Shown here one piece after another: positions 53,232 to 62,925 of a DNA stretch of 64,000 nt. Origin of the DNA: Massilia pinisoli (GTDB taxonomy: Bacteria; Pseudomonadota; Gammaproteobacteria; Burkholderiales; Burkholderiaceae_D); contig NZ_JANUGW010000013.1 in NCBI RefSeq assembly GCF_024753285.1, forward strand, positions 62,001-126,000, read 5' to 3'. How positions within the stretch are numbered: position 1 is the first letter of the stretch; the number at the start of each line of letters is the position of its first letter. The notes below the pieces were generated by a model. The model had not been told where the DNA came from. It saw nothing but the letters and a program-made list of their open reading frames with translations, and made no database searches. The translations under genes were made by a program, and so were the position numbers.

Positions 53232-54311
53232 ATGAGCAAGTTCTACCCATTGACCGTGGCGCACGTGAAGCACGAGACGCGCGACGCCATCGCCGTCACT
53301 TTCGACGTCCCGCCCGATTTGCGCGACGCATTCAAGTACTGCCAGGGCCAGCACCTGACCTTGCGCGCGACGATCGACGGCGAGGACGTACGCCGCTCGT
53401 ATTCGATCTGCGCTGCCGTGCAGGACGACAAGCTGCGCGTCGCCATCAAGCGCGTGCAGGGCGGCCTGTTCTCGACCTGGGCCAACGAGGCCCTTCGGCC
53501 CGGCGTCACGCTCGACGTGATGCCGCCGGAAGGCCGCTTCAATCTGCCGCTCGAGCCGGACAGCCGCCGCCACTACCTCGCGTTCGCGGCCGGCAGCGGC
53601 ATCACGCCGATCCTCTCCATCGTCAAGACCACGTTGATCGCCGAGCCGCACAGCCGCTTCACCGTGTTGTACGGGAACCGCGCGTCGTCGTCCGTGATCT
53701 TCCGCGACGAGCTGGCCGAGCTGAAGGACCAGTACATGGAGCGCTTGAATCTCGTCTACGTGATGAGCCGCGAGCACCAGGACATCGAGCTGTTCAACGG
53801 CCGCATCACGCAGGACAAATGCCGCCAGCTGTTCAAGCACTGGCTGCGCGTGGCAGACGTGGACTACGCCTTCATCTGCGGGCCGGAAGACATGATGCAC
53901 GGCGTCTCCGCCGCGCTGCAGGAAGCGGGCATGCCGAAAGAGCGCATCCGCATCGAACTGTTCGTCGCCGGCGCCGCGCAAGAGCCGCGCAAGCCGCGCC
54001 GCCATGCGGTGGACGACGCGCACCACCTTACCGAAGTCACCGTGATCATGGACGGCAACCACGCCAGCTTCACGATGGACCGCGACAAGGAATCGATCCT
54101 CGACGCCGGCCTGCGCGCGGGCCTCGACATGCGTTACTCGTGCAAGGGCGGCGTGTGCTCGACGTGCCGCTGCAAGGTGCGCGACGGGCAGGTCGACATG
54201 GACGTCAACTACGCGCTGGAAGATTACGAGGTCGCGCGCGGCTTCGTGCTGAGCTGCCAGAGCTTCCCCGTGACGGACAAGGTCGTCGTCGATTTCGACG
54301 TGATCGAGTAA
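53232..54311 (+). CDS. paaE: Phenylacetyl-CoA epoxidase reductase subunit PaaE
   Basis: A 359-residue electron-transfer subunit. The FAD domain has RRSYSICAA (about residue 57), and the NAD(P)H-binding part has AAGSGITPILSIVKTTL. The C-terminal plant-type ferredoxin domain shows CKGGVCSTCRCKVRDG and a later CQSF cysteine (two-iron two-sulfur). It passes electrons from NADPH to PaaA. Eight bases after paaD, 24 before paaG. Confidence 0.95.
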   Translation: MSKFYPLTVAHVKHETRDAIAVTFDVPPDLRDAFKYCQGQHLTLRATIDGEDVRRSYSICAAVQDDKLRVAIKRVQGGLFSTWANEALRPGVTLDVMPPEGRFNLPLEPDSRRHYLAFAAGSGITPILSIVKTTLIAEPHSRFTVLYGNRASSSVIFRDELAELKDQYMERLNLVYVMSREHQDIELFNGRITQDKCRQLFKHWLRVADVDYAFICGPEDMMHGVSAALQEAGMPKERIRIELFVAGAAQEPRKPRRHAVDDAHHLTEVTVIMDGNHASFTMDRDKESILDAGLRAGLDMRYSCKGGVCSTCRCKVRDGQVDMDVNYALEDYEVARGFVLSCQSFPVTDKVVVDFDVIE

Positions 54312-54335
54312 GAGAATAACAACGAGGAGACACGC

Positions 54336-55127
54336 ATGACTTACGAAACGATCCTGTTCACGATCGAACAGGGCATCGCCACGCTCACGCTGAACCGCCC
54401 CGATCGCCTGAACAGCTTTACCCAGGCGATGCACCTCGAAGTGCGCGATGCACTCGAGCGCGTGGAACAGGAGAAGTCCGTGCGCGTGCTGCTGCTGACG
54501 GGTGCCGGCCGCGGTTTCTGCGCCGGCCAGGACTTGAACGACCGCGCCGTGGAACCGGGCGCGCCCGGCGTCGACCTGGGCGGGTCCGTCGAAAAATTCT
54601 ATGCGCCGCTCGTGCTGACGTTGAAAAGCCTGCCGCTACCGGTGATCTGTGCCGTCAACGGCGTGGCCGCCGGCGCGGGCGCCAATCTGGCGCTCGCCTG
54701 CGACATCGTGCTGGCGGCGAAATCCGCATCGTTCATCGAAGCGTTCTGCAAGCTGGGGCTGATCCCCGATACGGGCGGCACCTGGGTGCTGCCGCGCCTC
54801 GTCGGCCCCGCGCGCGCGATGGGCCTCGCCCTGCTGGGCGACAAGCTGCCGGCCGAGAAGGCCGAGCAATGGGGCCTGATCTGGCGCTGCGTGGCGGACG
54901 AGTCGCTGATGGACGAAGCGCTGACGCTGGCCCGCCACTTCGCCACCGCGCCGACGAAAGGCCTCGCGTTCACGAAGCGGGCCATGCAGGAAAGCTGGGG
55001 CAACACGCTGGAACAGCAGTTGCAGCTGGAAGCCGGGATGATGCGCGAACTGGGCTACAGCCACGATTACCGCGAAGGCGTTGCCGCGTTCATCGCCAAG
55101 CGCCAGCCGCAGTTCAAAGGGGAATGA
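54336..55127 (+). CDS. paaG: 2-(1,2-epoxy-1,2-dihydrophenyl)acetyl-CoA isomerase
   Basis: A 263-residue enoyl-CoA hydratase/isomerase-fold enzyme. LLTGAGRGFCAGQDLNDR (about residue 58) is the oxyanion/CoA region with the PaaG-type QDL. VNGVAAGAGANLALACDIV is the second motif, and the catalytic Asp lies in FCKLGLIPDTGGTW. The sequence is closer to PaaG (epoxide to oxepin isomerase, and later double-bond isomerisation) than to PaaF. It is the only crotonase-type gene in the cluster, so a paaF hydratase is missing here. Confidence 0.9.
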   Translation: MTYETILFTIEQGIATLTLNRPDRLNSFTQAMHLEVRDALERVEQEKSVRVLLLTGAGRGFCAGQDLNDRAVEPGAPGVDLGGSVEKFYAPLVLTLKSLPLPVICAVNGVAAGAGANLALACDIVLAAKSASFIEAFCKLGLIPDTGGTWVLPRLVGPARAMGLALLGDKLPAEKAEQWGLIWRCVADESLMDEALTLARHFATAPTKGLAFTKRAMQESWGNTLEQQLQLEAGMMRELGYSHDYREGVAAFIAKRQPQFKGE

Positions 55128-56653
55128 GCATGGCACTGGACAAACGCAGCGTCGTTGCCGTCATCGGCAGCGGCGCGATGGGCTCCGGCATCGCCCAGGT
55201 CGCGGCCATCGCGGGACACACCGTGAAGCTGTTCGACACCCGTCCGGAAGCCGTCGACAACGCGATCGCGGGCATCGTCAAGGCGCTCGCGCGGCTCGTC
55301 GAAAAAGGCCGCATGGGCGCTGCGGAAGCAGACCTCGCGCGTGAGCGCGTGCACGCGATGCGCGCGCTGGACGACGCGAAGGACGCGGCACTCGTGGTCG
55401 AAGCCGTCGTGGAAGACCTCGACGTCAAGCGGACATTGTTCGCGAAACTGGAAGAGGTGGTCGTCCCCGACTGCATCCTCGCGACGAACACATCGTCGAT
55501 TTCCGTGACCGCGATCGGTGCGCAGTTGAAACGCCCGGAACGCCTGGTCGGCATGCATTTCTTTAACCCCGTGCCGCTGATGGCGCTCGTGGAAGTGATC
55601 TCCGGCCTCGCCACCGACAAGGCTGTCGCCGACACCGTGTACGCGACCGCGGCGGCCTGGGGCAAGAATCCCGTGCACGCGAAGTCCACGCCGGGCTTCA
55701 TCGTCAACCGCGTGGCACGCCCGTATTATGCGGAGGCGCTGCGCCTGCTGCTCGAACAAGCGGCCGACCCGGCCACGATCGATGCCGTGATGCGCGACTG
55801 CGGCGGCTTTCGCATGGGGCCTTTCGAACTGATGGACCTGATCGGCCACGACGTCAATTACTCGGTCACGCAATCCGTGTTCAACGCCTATTACGGCGAC
55901 CCGCGCTTCGCGCCCTCGATCGTGCAGCAGGAACTGGTGAACGCCGGCTTCCTGGGCCGCAAGACGGGCCGCGGTTTCTATCGCTACGGCGATGACGCGG
56001 CGATCCCGCAAGCGCAGGCCGAGGCGGCGCAGCCGTGTCCTGCGCAGGTGACGCTCGTCGGCACCCATCCGCTGTTCGATGCAATCAAGGCGCGCCTGCA
56101 CGACGCCAGTATCCCAGTGGCGACGGCGGATGGCGCGGTGCCGGCCTTCCACGCGGGCGGTGCAATCGTCCTGACGGACGGCCGCAGCGCAACGCAGCGC
56201 GCGCTGGATGAGCGCAACCCGAACACGATCGTGTTCGACCTGCTGCTCGACCCGGCCAAGGCCACGCGCATCGCGCTGGCCCGCGCCGACCAGTGCAGCG
56301 ACGCGGCGTACAACGCGGCCGTCGGCCTGTTCCAGCACGCCGGTTTCACGGTGACGCGTCTCGACGACGTGCCGGGCATGGCCGTGATGCGCACCGTCGC
56401 GATGCTGGCCAACGAGGCCCTCGATGCGGTCAGCCAGGGTGTGTGCTCGGTGGCCGCCGTCGACATCGCGATGCAGAAGGGCGTGAACTATCCGCGCGGT
56501 CCGCTGGCGTGGGCCGATGCAATCGGCCTGCGGCACGTGCTGACCGTGCTGGCCAATCTCGGCGCCGCGTATGGCGAAGACCGCTACCGTGTGTCGCCGC
56601 TGCTGCGCCGCAAGCTCGCGGCCAATCCCGACGGAGCGCGCATCCATGCATAA
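55124..56653 (+). CDS. paaH: 3-hydroxyadipyl-CoA dehydrogenase
   Basis: A 509-residue NAD-dependent enzyme. The Rossmann motif GSGAMGSGIAQVAA begins at residue 15, with ATNTSSISVTAI and GMHFFNPVPLMALVEVISG following. Two 3-hydroxyacyl-CoA dehydrogenase C-terminal domains are present (NRVARPYYAEALRLL and a second near FLANEALDAV-like MLANEALDAVSQG), as usual for PaaH. It oxidises 3-hydroxyadipyl-CoA to 3-oxoadipyl-CoA. The start overlaps paaG by four bases (ATGA). Confidence 0.94.
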   Translation: MSMALDKRSVVAVIGSGAMGSGIAQVAAIAGHTVKLFDTRPEAVDNAIAGIVKALARLVEKGRMGAAEADLARERVHAMRALDDAKDAALVVEAVVEDLDVKRTLFAKLEEVVVPDCILATNTSSISVTAIGAQLKRPERLVGMHFFNPVPLMALVEVISGLATDKAVADTVYATAAAWGKNPVHAKSTPGFIVNRVARPYYAEALRLLLEQAADPATIDAVMRDCGGFRMGPFELMDLIGHDVNYSVTQSVFNAYYGDPRFAPSIVQQELVNAGFLGRKTGRGFYRYGDDAAIPQAQAEAAQPCPAQVTLVGTHPLFDAIKARLHDASIPVATADGAVPAFHAGGAIVLTDGRSATQRALDERNPNTIVFDLLLDPAKATRIALARADQCSDAAYNAAVGLFQHAGFTVTRLDDVPGMAVMRTVAMLANEALDAVSQGVCSVAAVDIAMQKGVNYPRGPLAWADAIGLRHVLTVLANLGAAYGEDRYRVSPLLRRKLAANPDGARIHA

Positions 56654-57089
56654 CGATCCGCAAGCAGTGGCTGTCCTCGCGGGCAAGACCATGTACGAGC
56701 GCGACCCGGCCAGCCAGGCATTGGGCATGACGCTCGACGCGATCCGCCCCGGCTACGCGCGCATGCGCATGCGGGTGCGCGACGACATGCTGAACGGCCA
56801 CGGCACCTGCCACGGCGGCTACATCTTCATGCTGGCCGACAGCGCCTTCGCGTTCGCCTGCAATTCGCACAATTTCAATACCGTGGGCGCCGGCTGCACG
56901 ATCGACTACCTCGCGCCGGGACGCGCGGGCGACGTGCTCGTGGCCGAAGCCGTCGAGCAGGCGTTGTCCGGCAAGACGGGCGTCTACGACGTCGTCGTGA
57001 CTGACCAGGACGGGCGCAAGATCGCGCTGTTCCGCGGGAAGTCGCACCGCGTCGCCGGCCACGTGGTGCCGGTCGACGCGGCCATGTGA
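56646..57089 (+). CDS. paaI: Phenylacetate-pathway thioesterase PaaI
   Basis: A 147-residue hotdog-fold thioesterase. MLNGHGTCHGGYIFMLADSAFAFACNSH (about residues 48-75) has the catalytic Asn/His/Asp pattern of the family. It hydrolyses ring-hydroxylated phenylacetyl-CoA dead-end esters and so relieves CoA trapping. It overlaps the end of paaH by eight bases. Length is typical. Confidence 0.93.
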   Translation: MHNDPQAVAVLAGKTMYERDPASQALGMTLDAIRPGYARMRMRVRDDMLNGHGTCHGGYIFMLADSAFAFACNSHNFNTVGAGCTIDYLAPGRAGDVLVAEAVEQALSGKTGVYDVVVTDQDGRKIALFRGKSHRVAGHVVPVDAAM

Positions 57090-57105
57090 AACGGAGGAGG
57101 ACACG

Positions 57106-58416
57106 ATGGTGCAACACATCCCGCAACCCGGCGATCTGGAGCCGATCGAGCGCGCGAGCCGCGACGAACTGCAGGCCTTGCAGCTGGAGCGGCTGAAATG
57201 GAGCTTGAAACACGCCTACGACAACGTGCCGCACTATCGCCGCGCGTTCGATGAAGCGGGCGTCCATCCGGACGATTTGACAACGCTGGCGGACCTCGCG
57301 AAATTCCCGTTCACGGAGAAGAAGACGCTGCGCGAACAGTATCCCTTCGGGCTGTTCGCCGTGCCGCGGGAGCAGGTCGTGCGCGTGCACGCGTCGTCCG
57401 GCACGACAGGCAAGCCGACCGTCGTCGGCTACACGCAGCGCGACATCGACACGTGGGCCGACATCGTCGCCCGCTCGATCCGCGCCGCGGGCGGCCGTCG
57501 CGGCGACATGGTGCACATCGCCTACGGCTACGGCCTGTTCACGGGCGGCCTCGGTGCCCACTACGGCGCCGAGCGCCTCGGTTGCACGGTCGTGCCGATG
57601 TCGGGCGGGCAGACGGAAAAACAAGTCCAGCTGATCCAGGATTTCAAGCCGTCGATCATCATGGTGACGCCGTCGTACATGCTGAACATCGTCGAGGAAT
57701 TCAAGCGCCAGGGGCTCGATCCGGCAAGGTCGTCGCTGCAGATCGGCATCTTCGGCGCCGAGCCGTGGACAGACGCGATGCGCCGCGAGATCGAGGAACG
57801 CGCGGGCATCGATGCCGTCGACATCTACGGCCTGTCCGAAGTGATGGGGCCCGGTGTCGCGAGCGAATGCATCGAAGCGAAAGACGGTCCCGTGATCTGG
57901 GAGGATCACTTCTACCCCGAGATCATCGACCCCGACACGGGCGAGGTCCTGCCGGACGGCGCGGAGGGCGAACTCGTATTCACGTCGCTGACGAAAGAAG
58001 CGCTGCCGATCATCCGCTACCGCACGCGCGACCTGACGAAACTGCTGCCGCCGACGGCACGCTCGATGCGCCGCATGGGCCGTATCAGCGGCCGGTCGGA
58101 CGACATGCTGATCATCCGCGGCGTGAATGTGTTCCCCAGCCAGGTCGAGGAACTCATTTTGCAGATGCCGGCGCTGGCGCCGCACTACCAGCTCGTCGTC
58201 ACGCGCGACGGCCACCTCGATGCGCTGGCCGTCCATTGCGAACTGCGCGAGGGCGGTGCCGACAACGTGGATGCGCTGGCCAGGGACCTGCAGCACCGCA
58301 TCAAGACGTATATCGGCGTGACGACGGCCGTGACCTTGCTGCCCCCGCTGGGCATCGAGCGCTCGCTGACGGGCAAGGCGCGCCGCGTCGTCGACAAGCG
58401 GCCTAAAAACAACTGA
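57106..58416 (+). CDS. paaK: Phenylacetate-CoA ligase
   Basis: A 436-residue adenylate-forming enzyme that makes phenylacetyl-CoA from phenylacetate, ATP and CoA, the entry step of the pathway. The P-loop-like motif is ASSGTTGKPTVVGYT (about residue 95), with DIYGLSEVMGPGVASEC and RTRDLTKLLPP following. The AMP-binding C-terminal part has GRSDDMLIIRGVNVFPSQVEE. GGAGGAG precedes ATG 57106. Confidence 0.96.
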   Translation: MVQHIPQPGDLEPIERASRDELQALQLERLKWSLKHAYDNVPHYRRAFDEAGVHPDDLTTLADLAKFPFTEKKTLREQYPFGLFAVPREQVVRVHASSGTTGKPTVVGYTQRDIDTWADIVARSIRAAGGRRGDMVHIAYGYGLFTGGLGAHYGAERLGCTVVPMSGGQTEKQVQLIQDFKPSIIMVTPSYMLNIVEEFKRQGLDPARSSLQIGIFGAEPWTDAMRREIEERAGIDAVDIYGLSEVMGPGVASECIEAKDGPVIWEDHFYPEIIDPDTGEVLPDGAEGELVFTSLTKEALPIIRYRTRDLTKLLPPTARSMRRMGRISGRSDDMLIIRGVNVFPSQVEELILQMPALAPHYQLVVTRDGHLDALAVHCELREGGADNVDALARDLQHRIKTYIGVTTAVTLLPPLGIERSLTGKARRVVDKRPKNN

Positions 58417-58426
58417 GGAGATTTCA

Positions 58427-59632
58427 ATGACTGACGCATTCATCGTCGACGCCATCCGCACCCCGTTCGGCCGCTTCGGCGGCGCCCTGTCCGGCGTGCG
58501 CGCGGACGACCTGGCCGCGCTGCCGATCGCCGCACTCATCGCCCGCAACCCGGGCATCGACTGGTCGCAGGTCGACGACGTCCTGTACGGCTGTGCGAAC
58601 GGCGCCGGCGAAGACAACCGCAACGTGGCCCGGATGGCCGCGCTGCTGGCCGGCTTGCCGCCGAGCGTACCCGGCTCCACGATCAACCGCCTGTGCGGTT
58701 CGAGCCTGGACGCCGTCGGCAGCGCCGCGCGCGCCATCCGCGCGGGCGAAGCGAACCTGATCGTCGCGGGCGGTGTCGAGAGCATGACGCGCGCCCCGTT
58801 CGTGATGGCCAAGGCCGACAGCGCATTCTCGCGCACGGCGAAGATCGAGGACACGACCATTGGCTGGCGCTTCGTGAACCCGAAGATGAAGGCGCAGTAC
58901 GGCATCGACTCGATGCCGGAGACGGCGGAAAACGTGGCGCGCGACTTCGGTATCGCACGGGGCGACCAGGACGCGTTCGCGCTGCGCAGCCAGCAGCGCT
59001 GGGCGGCGGCGCATGCGGCCGGCATCTTTAAAGACGAGATCGTGCCGGTGACGCTGCACGGTAAGAACGGCGAGTCGCGCGTATTCGATACGGACGAGCA
59101 CCCGCGTCCGGACGCGAGCCTAGAATCGCTGGCCCGTCTGAAAGGTGTCGTGACGCCGGACGGCACGGTCACGGCGGGCAATGCGTCCGGCGTCAACGAC
59201 GGTGCCTGCGCCGTGCTGGTGGCGTCCGGCACCGCGATCGATAAATTCGGCCTGACGCCGCGCGCCCGCATCGTCGGCATGACGACGGTGGGCCTGGCGC
59301 CGCGCATCATGGGCTTCGGCCCCGCGCCCGCGACGAAGAAACTGCTGGCGATGACGGGGCTCACGATCGGCCAGATGGACGTCATCGAGTTGAACGAAGC
59401 GTTCGCGTCGCAGGGCCTGGCCGTGTTGCGCGACCTGGGCCTGCCGGACGACGCGGCGCACGTGAACCCGAACGGCGGTGCGATTGCCATCGGCCACCCG
59501 CTGGGCGCATCGGGCGCGCGGCTCGTGACGGCGGCCGTCAATCAATTGCACCGCACGGGCGGCCGCTACGCGCTGTGCACGATGTGCATTGGCGTAGGTC
59601 AAGGCATCGCCCTCATCGTGGAACGCGTCTAG
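58427..59632 (+). CDS. paaJ: 3-oxoadipyl-CoA thiolase
   Basis: A 401-residue thiolase that splits 3-oxoadipyl-CoA into acetyl-CoA and succinyl-CoA, the last step. The catalytic Cys is in [17 protein letters not shown] (about residue 90). The His and second Cys are in [17 protein letters not shown] and [13 protein letters not shown] near the end. Its first residues ([17 protein letters not shown]) match the PcaF/PaaJ type. GAGGAGA precedes the ATG. The enzyme also serves the beta-ketoadipate route in many bacteria. Confidence 0.94.
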   Translation: MTDAFIVDAIRTPFGRFGGALSGVRADDLAALPIAALIARNPGIDWSQVDDVLYGCANGAGEDNRNVARMAALLAGLPPSVPGSTINRLCGSSLDAVGSAARAIRAGEANLIVAGGVESMTRAPFVMAKADSAFSRTAKIEDTTIGWRFVNPKMKAQYGIDSMPETAENVARDFGIARGDQDAFALRSQQRWAAAHAAGIFKDEIVPVTLHGKNGESRVFDTDEHPRPDASLESLARLKGVVTPDGTVTAGNASGVNDGACAVLVASGTAIDKFGLTPRARIVGMTTVGLAPRIMGFGPAPATKKLLAMTGLTIGQMDVIELNEAFASQGLAVLRDLGLPDDAAHVNPNGGAIAIGHPLGASGARLVTAAVNQLHRTGGRYALCTMCIGVGQGIALIVERV

Positions 59633-59633
59633 C

Positions 59634-60227
59634 ATGGTCAAGGTCTATGAAATCGATGGGCTGCGTCCCGTCGTGCATCCGACGGCGTACGTGCACCCGA
59701 CGGCGGTGCTGATCGGCGACGTGATCGTCGGCCCGCGTTGCTACGTGGGCCCGCTCGCGTCGCTGCGCGGCGACTTCGGGCGGTTGATCCTGGAAGAGGG
59801 GGCGAACGTGCAGGACACGTGTGTGATGCACGGTTTTCCGGAAGACGACACGGTCGTCGAAGTGGACGGCCACATCGGCCACGGCGCCGTGCTGCACGGC
59901 TGCCGCGTGGGACGCAATGCGATGGTCGGGATGAATGCCGTCGTGATGGACAAGGCCGTCGTCGGCGCGGAATCCATCGTCGGTGCCGCGGCGTTCGTGA
60001 AGGCCGGCATGGTGATCCCGCCGCGCAGCCTCGTGCTGGGTGCGCCGGCGAAGATCGTGCGGGCGGTGTCCGACGAGGAGATTGCCTGGAAGAGCTATGG
60101 CACGCGGCAGTACCACGATTTGAATGTGCGCTCGATGCGCACGATGCGCGAAGTCGAGGCGCTGGCGGAAGTCGAGCCAGGCCGGCCGCGCATCGTGTTC
60201 GATGAGCCGCACAAGCCAAAACAATGA
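59634..60227 (+). CDS. paaY: PaaY, hexapeptide-repeat thioesterase
   Basis: A 197-residue left-handed beta-helix protein of the gamma-carbonic anhydrase type. Hexapeptide repeats run from [23 protein letters not shown] to [16 protein letters not shown], with metal-binding histidines in [10 protein letters not shown] and [11 protein letters not shown]. PaaY is a CoA thioesterase that prevents build-up of toxic ring-cleavage esters. It starts one base after the paaJ stop. Confidence 0.92.
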   Translation: MVKVYEIDGLRPVVHPTAYVHPTAVLIGDVIVGPRCYVGPLASLRGDFGRLILEEGANVQDTCVMHGFPEDDTVVEVDGHIGHGAVLHGCRVGRNAMVGMNAVVMDKAVVGAESIVGAAAFVKAGMVIPPRSLVLGAPAKIVRAVSDEEIAWKSYGTRQYHDLNVRSMRTMREVEALAEVEPGRPRIVFDEPHKPKQ

Positions 60228-60237
60228 GGAGACGAGG

Positions 60238-62289
60238 ATGCACACCCCAACCACCCTGCAAAGCCTGATCGCCGGCCGCTGGCTCGGCACGGAAGCGCAC
60301 CAGCCGCTGCACAGTGCCCTGGACAACCAGCTGATCTACCACACGCACGCCGACAAGATCGCCTTCGGCGAAGCCGTCGCGTATGCGCGCAAGACGGGCG
60401 TGCAGGCGCTGATGCAGATGGATTTCCAGAAGCGCGCCCAGCGCCTGAAAGCGCTCGCCGCCTACCTGATGGAGCGGAAGGAAGAGCTGTATGAAATCTC
60501 GCACCTGACCGGGGCCACGCGGCCCGACAGCTGGGTCGACGTCGAAGGCGGCATCGGCACCTTGTACGCCTACGCCAGCATCGGCGGGCGCGAACTGCCG
60601 TCGTCGAACGTGCTGCACGAAGGCCCGGCCATGGCGCTCGGCAAGCGGGGCGGTTTCGCGGGCACGCACATCCTCGTGCCGCGCGGCGGCGTCGCCGTGC
60701 ACATCAACGCGTTCAATTTTCCGATCTGGGGCCTGCTGGAAAAATTCGCGCCGAGCTTCCTCGCCGCGATGCCCTGCATCGCCAAGCCGGCCACCGCGAC
60801 GAGCTATCTCACGCACGCCGTCGTCAAAATGATGATGGAGTCGGGCCTGTTGCCGGAAGGCTGCCTGCAGCTCGTCATCGGCTCGACGGGCGACCTGCTG
60901 GACCGCTTGAACGGCTTCGATGCCGTGACGTTCACGGGCTCCGCCGACACCGCCGCCAAGCTGCGCGGCAACGCGAACCTGATCCGCGAATCCGTGCCGT
61001 TCACGGCCGAGGCGGACTCGCTGAACGCCGCGATCCTCGCGCCGGACGTCACGCCGGACGACGAGGAACTGGACCTGTTCGTCAAGGAAGTGGCGCGCGA
61101 GATGACGGGCAAGGCGGGCCAGAAGTGTACCGCGATCCGCCGCGTGATCGTGCCCGAGCACCTCGCGGACGTCGTGGGCGAGCGCCTGCGCGCGCGTCTT
61201 GCGAAGATCGTGGTCGGCAATCCGAAGGTCGAGGGCGTGCGCATGGGCGCGCTCGCGTCGCTGGACCAGCACCGCGACGTCAGCGAGCGCGTGGAGATGC
61301 TCGCGCGCGGCAATGAAGTCCTGTTCAGTGCCCGCGACGGCTTCCAGCCCGTGGGCGACGGCGTCGCGGCCGGCGCGTTCTTCGCGCCCACGTTGCTGCT
61401 GTGCCGCAACGCGATGGTCAACGACGCCGTGCACGATATCGAGGCGTTCGGCCCCGTCAGCACGATGATGACCTACCGCGACGTCGACGAAGCGCTGGCG
61501 CTGGCCGCGCGCGGCAAGGGCAGCCTTGTCACGACGTTGGTCACGAAAGACCCGGCCATCGCGGCGCATGCGGTGCCCGTGGCGGCCGCGTCGCATGGCC
61601 GCGTGCACATCCTCGACCGCGTCGCGGCCGTGGACTCGACGGGCCACGGTTCGCCGTTGCCGATGCTCAAGCACGGCGGTCCGGGTCGCGCGGGCGGTGG
61701 CGAGGAACTCGGCGGTATCCGCGCGGTCAAACACTTCCTGCAGCGGGCGGCCGTGCAGGGTTCGCCGACGATGCTGGCGGCCGTCACGGGCGAGTATGTG
61801 CGCGGCGCGGCCGTCAAGGAATCGGACGTGCATCCGTTCCGGCGTTACTTCGAAGACCTGGAGATCGGCCACTCGCTGCTGACGCACCGCCGCACCGTCA
61901 GCGAGGCCGACATCGTCAACTTCGGTGGCGTCTCGGGCGATTATTTCTACATGCACTTCGACGAGATCGCCGCGAAAGACACGCAATTCGGCAAGCGCAT
62001 CGCACACGGCTACTTCGTGCTGTCGGCGGCGGCGGGCCTGTTCGTGTCGCCGGCCCCGGGCCCCGTGCTGGCGAACTATGGTCTCGACAACCTCCGTTTC
62101 GTCGCGCCGGTGGCGATCGGCGACACGATCCGCGCACGCCTCACGTGCAAGCGCAAGGTCGACCGCAACCGCACCGACGACCAGGGGCGCGGGCAGGGTG
62201 TGGTCGCGTGGGATGTCCAGGTAACGAATCAGAACGACGAACTCGTCGCAAGTTACGATATCCTGACGCTGGTGCAAAAGCGCGGCTGA
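60238..62289 (+). CDS. paaZ: PaaZ, oxepin-CoA hydrolase / aldehyde dehydrogenase
   Basis: A 683-residue bifunctional enzyme. Residues about 1-520 are an aldehyde dehydrogenase domain: GTLYAYASIGGRELPSSN, FNFPIWGLLEKFAPSFLAAM, catalytic Cys in KAGQKCTAIRR (about residue 295) and FTGSADTAAKLRG. A MaoC-type hydratase domain (residues about 540-683) begins RYFEDLEIGHSLLTHRRTV and contains GDYFYMHFDEIAAKDTQFG. The hydratase opens oxepin-CoA and the dehydrogenase oxidises the resulting aldehyde. The ATG 60238 has GAGGAGACGAGG upstream. It is placed last in the operon rather than first as in E. coli. Confidence 0.95.
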   Translation: MHTPTTLQSLIAGRWLGTEAHQPLHSALDNQLIYHTHADKIAFGEAVAYARKTGVQALMQMDFQKRAQRLKALAAYLMERKEELYEISHLTGATRPDSWVDVEGGIGTLYAYASIGGRELPSSNVLHEGPAMALGKRGGFAGTHILVPRGGVAVHINAFNFPIWGLLEKFAPSFLAAMPCIAKPATATSYLTHAVVKMMMESGLLPEGCLQLVIGSTGDLLDRLNGFDAVTFTGSADTAAKLRGNANLIRESVPFTAEADSLNAAILAPDVTPDDEELDLFVKEVAREMTGKAGQKCTAIRRVIVPEHLADVVGERLRARLAKIVVGNPKVEGVRMGALASLDQHRDVSERVEMLARGNEVLFSARDGFQPVGDGVAAGAFFAPTLLLCRNAMVNDAVHDIEAFGPVSTMMTYRDVDEALALAARGKGSLVTTLVTKDPAIAAHAVPVAAASHGRVHILDRVAAVDSTGHGSPLPMLKHGGPGRAGGGEELGGIRAVKHFLQRAAVQGSPTMLAAVTGEYVRGAAVKESDVHPFRRYFEDLEIGHSLLTHRRTVSEADIVNFGGVSGDYFYMHFDEIAAKDTQFGKRIAHGYFVLSAAAGLFVSPAPGPVLANYGLDNLRFVAPVAIGDTIRARLTCKRKVDRNRTDDQGRGQGVVAWDVQVTNQNDELVASYDILTLVQKRG

Positions 62290-62331
62290 GGAAGGGCCAA
62301 GGCCGCGCGTGAACTGATAAGGAGTGATCCA

Positions 62332-62922
62332 ATGTCGCGGCTAGACCTGAGCAGTATTCCCGTGCTGACCGGTACCGGGTATCCCGATCCCTTCGCCGAA
62401 GCCGTCAATGGCCGCAGCAAACAGGCGCTGGGCGACGCCGGCGGCCTGACGCAGTTCGGCGTCAACCTCGTCGAGCTGCAACCCGGCGCCGCCTCGTCGC
62501 AGCGCCACTGGCATACGCACGAGGATGAATTCGTGACGGTCGTCTCCGGCGAGTTGACGCTCGTCACGGACGAAGGCGAAACCTTGATGCGCGCGGGCGA
62601 TTGCGCGGCATTCCCGGCCGGGCGGCCGAACGGCCATCAGCTCATCAATCGCGGTTGGGGCAACGCGCTGTTCCTGTGCGTGGGCTCGCGCATTCCCGAG
62701 GACAAAGCCCACTATCCGGATATCGACCTCATGTACGACGGCAAGACCGACAGCTATGCCCACCGCGACGGCACGCCGTACCCGAAGCGCGATACGCGCG
62801 CATCGGCGCTGCCGGCCGCAGGCATGGGTACGCCCATCGAAACGGACGAAAAGACCCTCAAGCCGCGCGTCTTCCAGGCCGACCATGGCGAGCAGGCCGG
62901 CATCAGTCAGCACGAACCCTGA
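62332..62922 (+). CDS. Cupin domain protein
   Basis: A 196-residue protein with one cupin_2 domain. Metal-ligand motifs are HWHTHEDEFVTVVSGELTLV (His, His, Glu) and GRPNGHQLINRG (His). The C-terminal half after residue 120 is charged and has no recognised domain (KTDSYAHRDGTPYPKRDT). Such proteins can be auxiliary dioxygenases or sensors. It follows paaZ by 42 bases with an AAGGAG site, so it may belong to the paa transcript. Convergent with the HAD gene (four bases apart). Confidence 0.75.
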   Translation: MSRLDLSSIPVLTGTGYPDPFAEAVNGRSKQALGDAGGLTQFGVNLVELQPGAASSQRHWHTHEDEFVTVVSGELTLVTDEGETLMRAGDCAAFPAGRPNGHQLINRGWGNALFLCVGSRIPEDKAHYPDIDLMYDGKTDSYAHRDGTPYPKRDTRASALPAAGMGTPIETDEKTLKPRVFQADHGEQAGISQHEP

Positions 62923-62925
62923 TCG

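Noticed and set aside
59638-62277. A minus-strand open frame of about 880 codons opposite paaY and paaZ
   Set aside because: Composition is Arg/His-rich and no motif is visible; paaY and paaZ explain the DNA completely.
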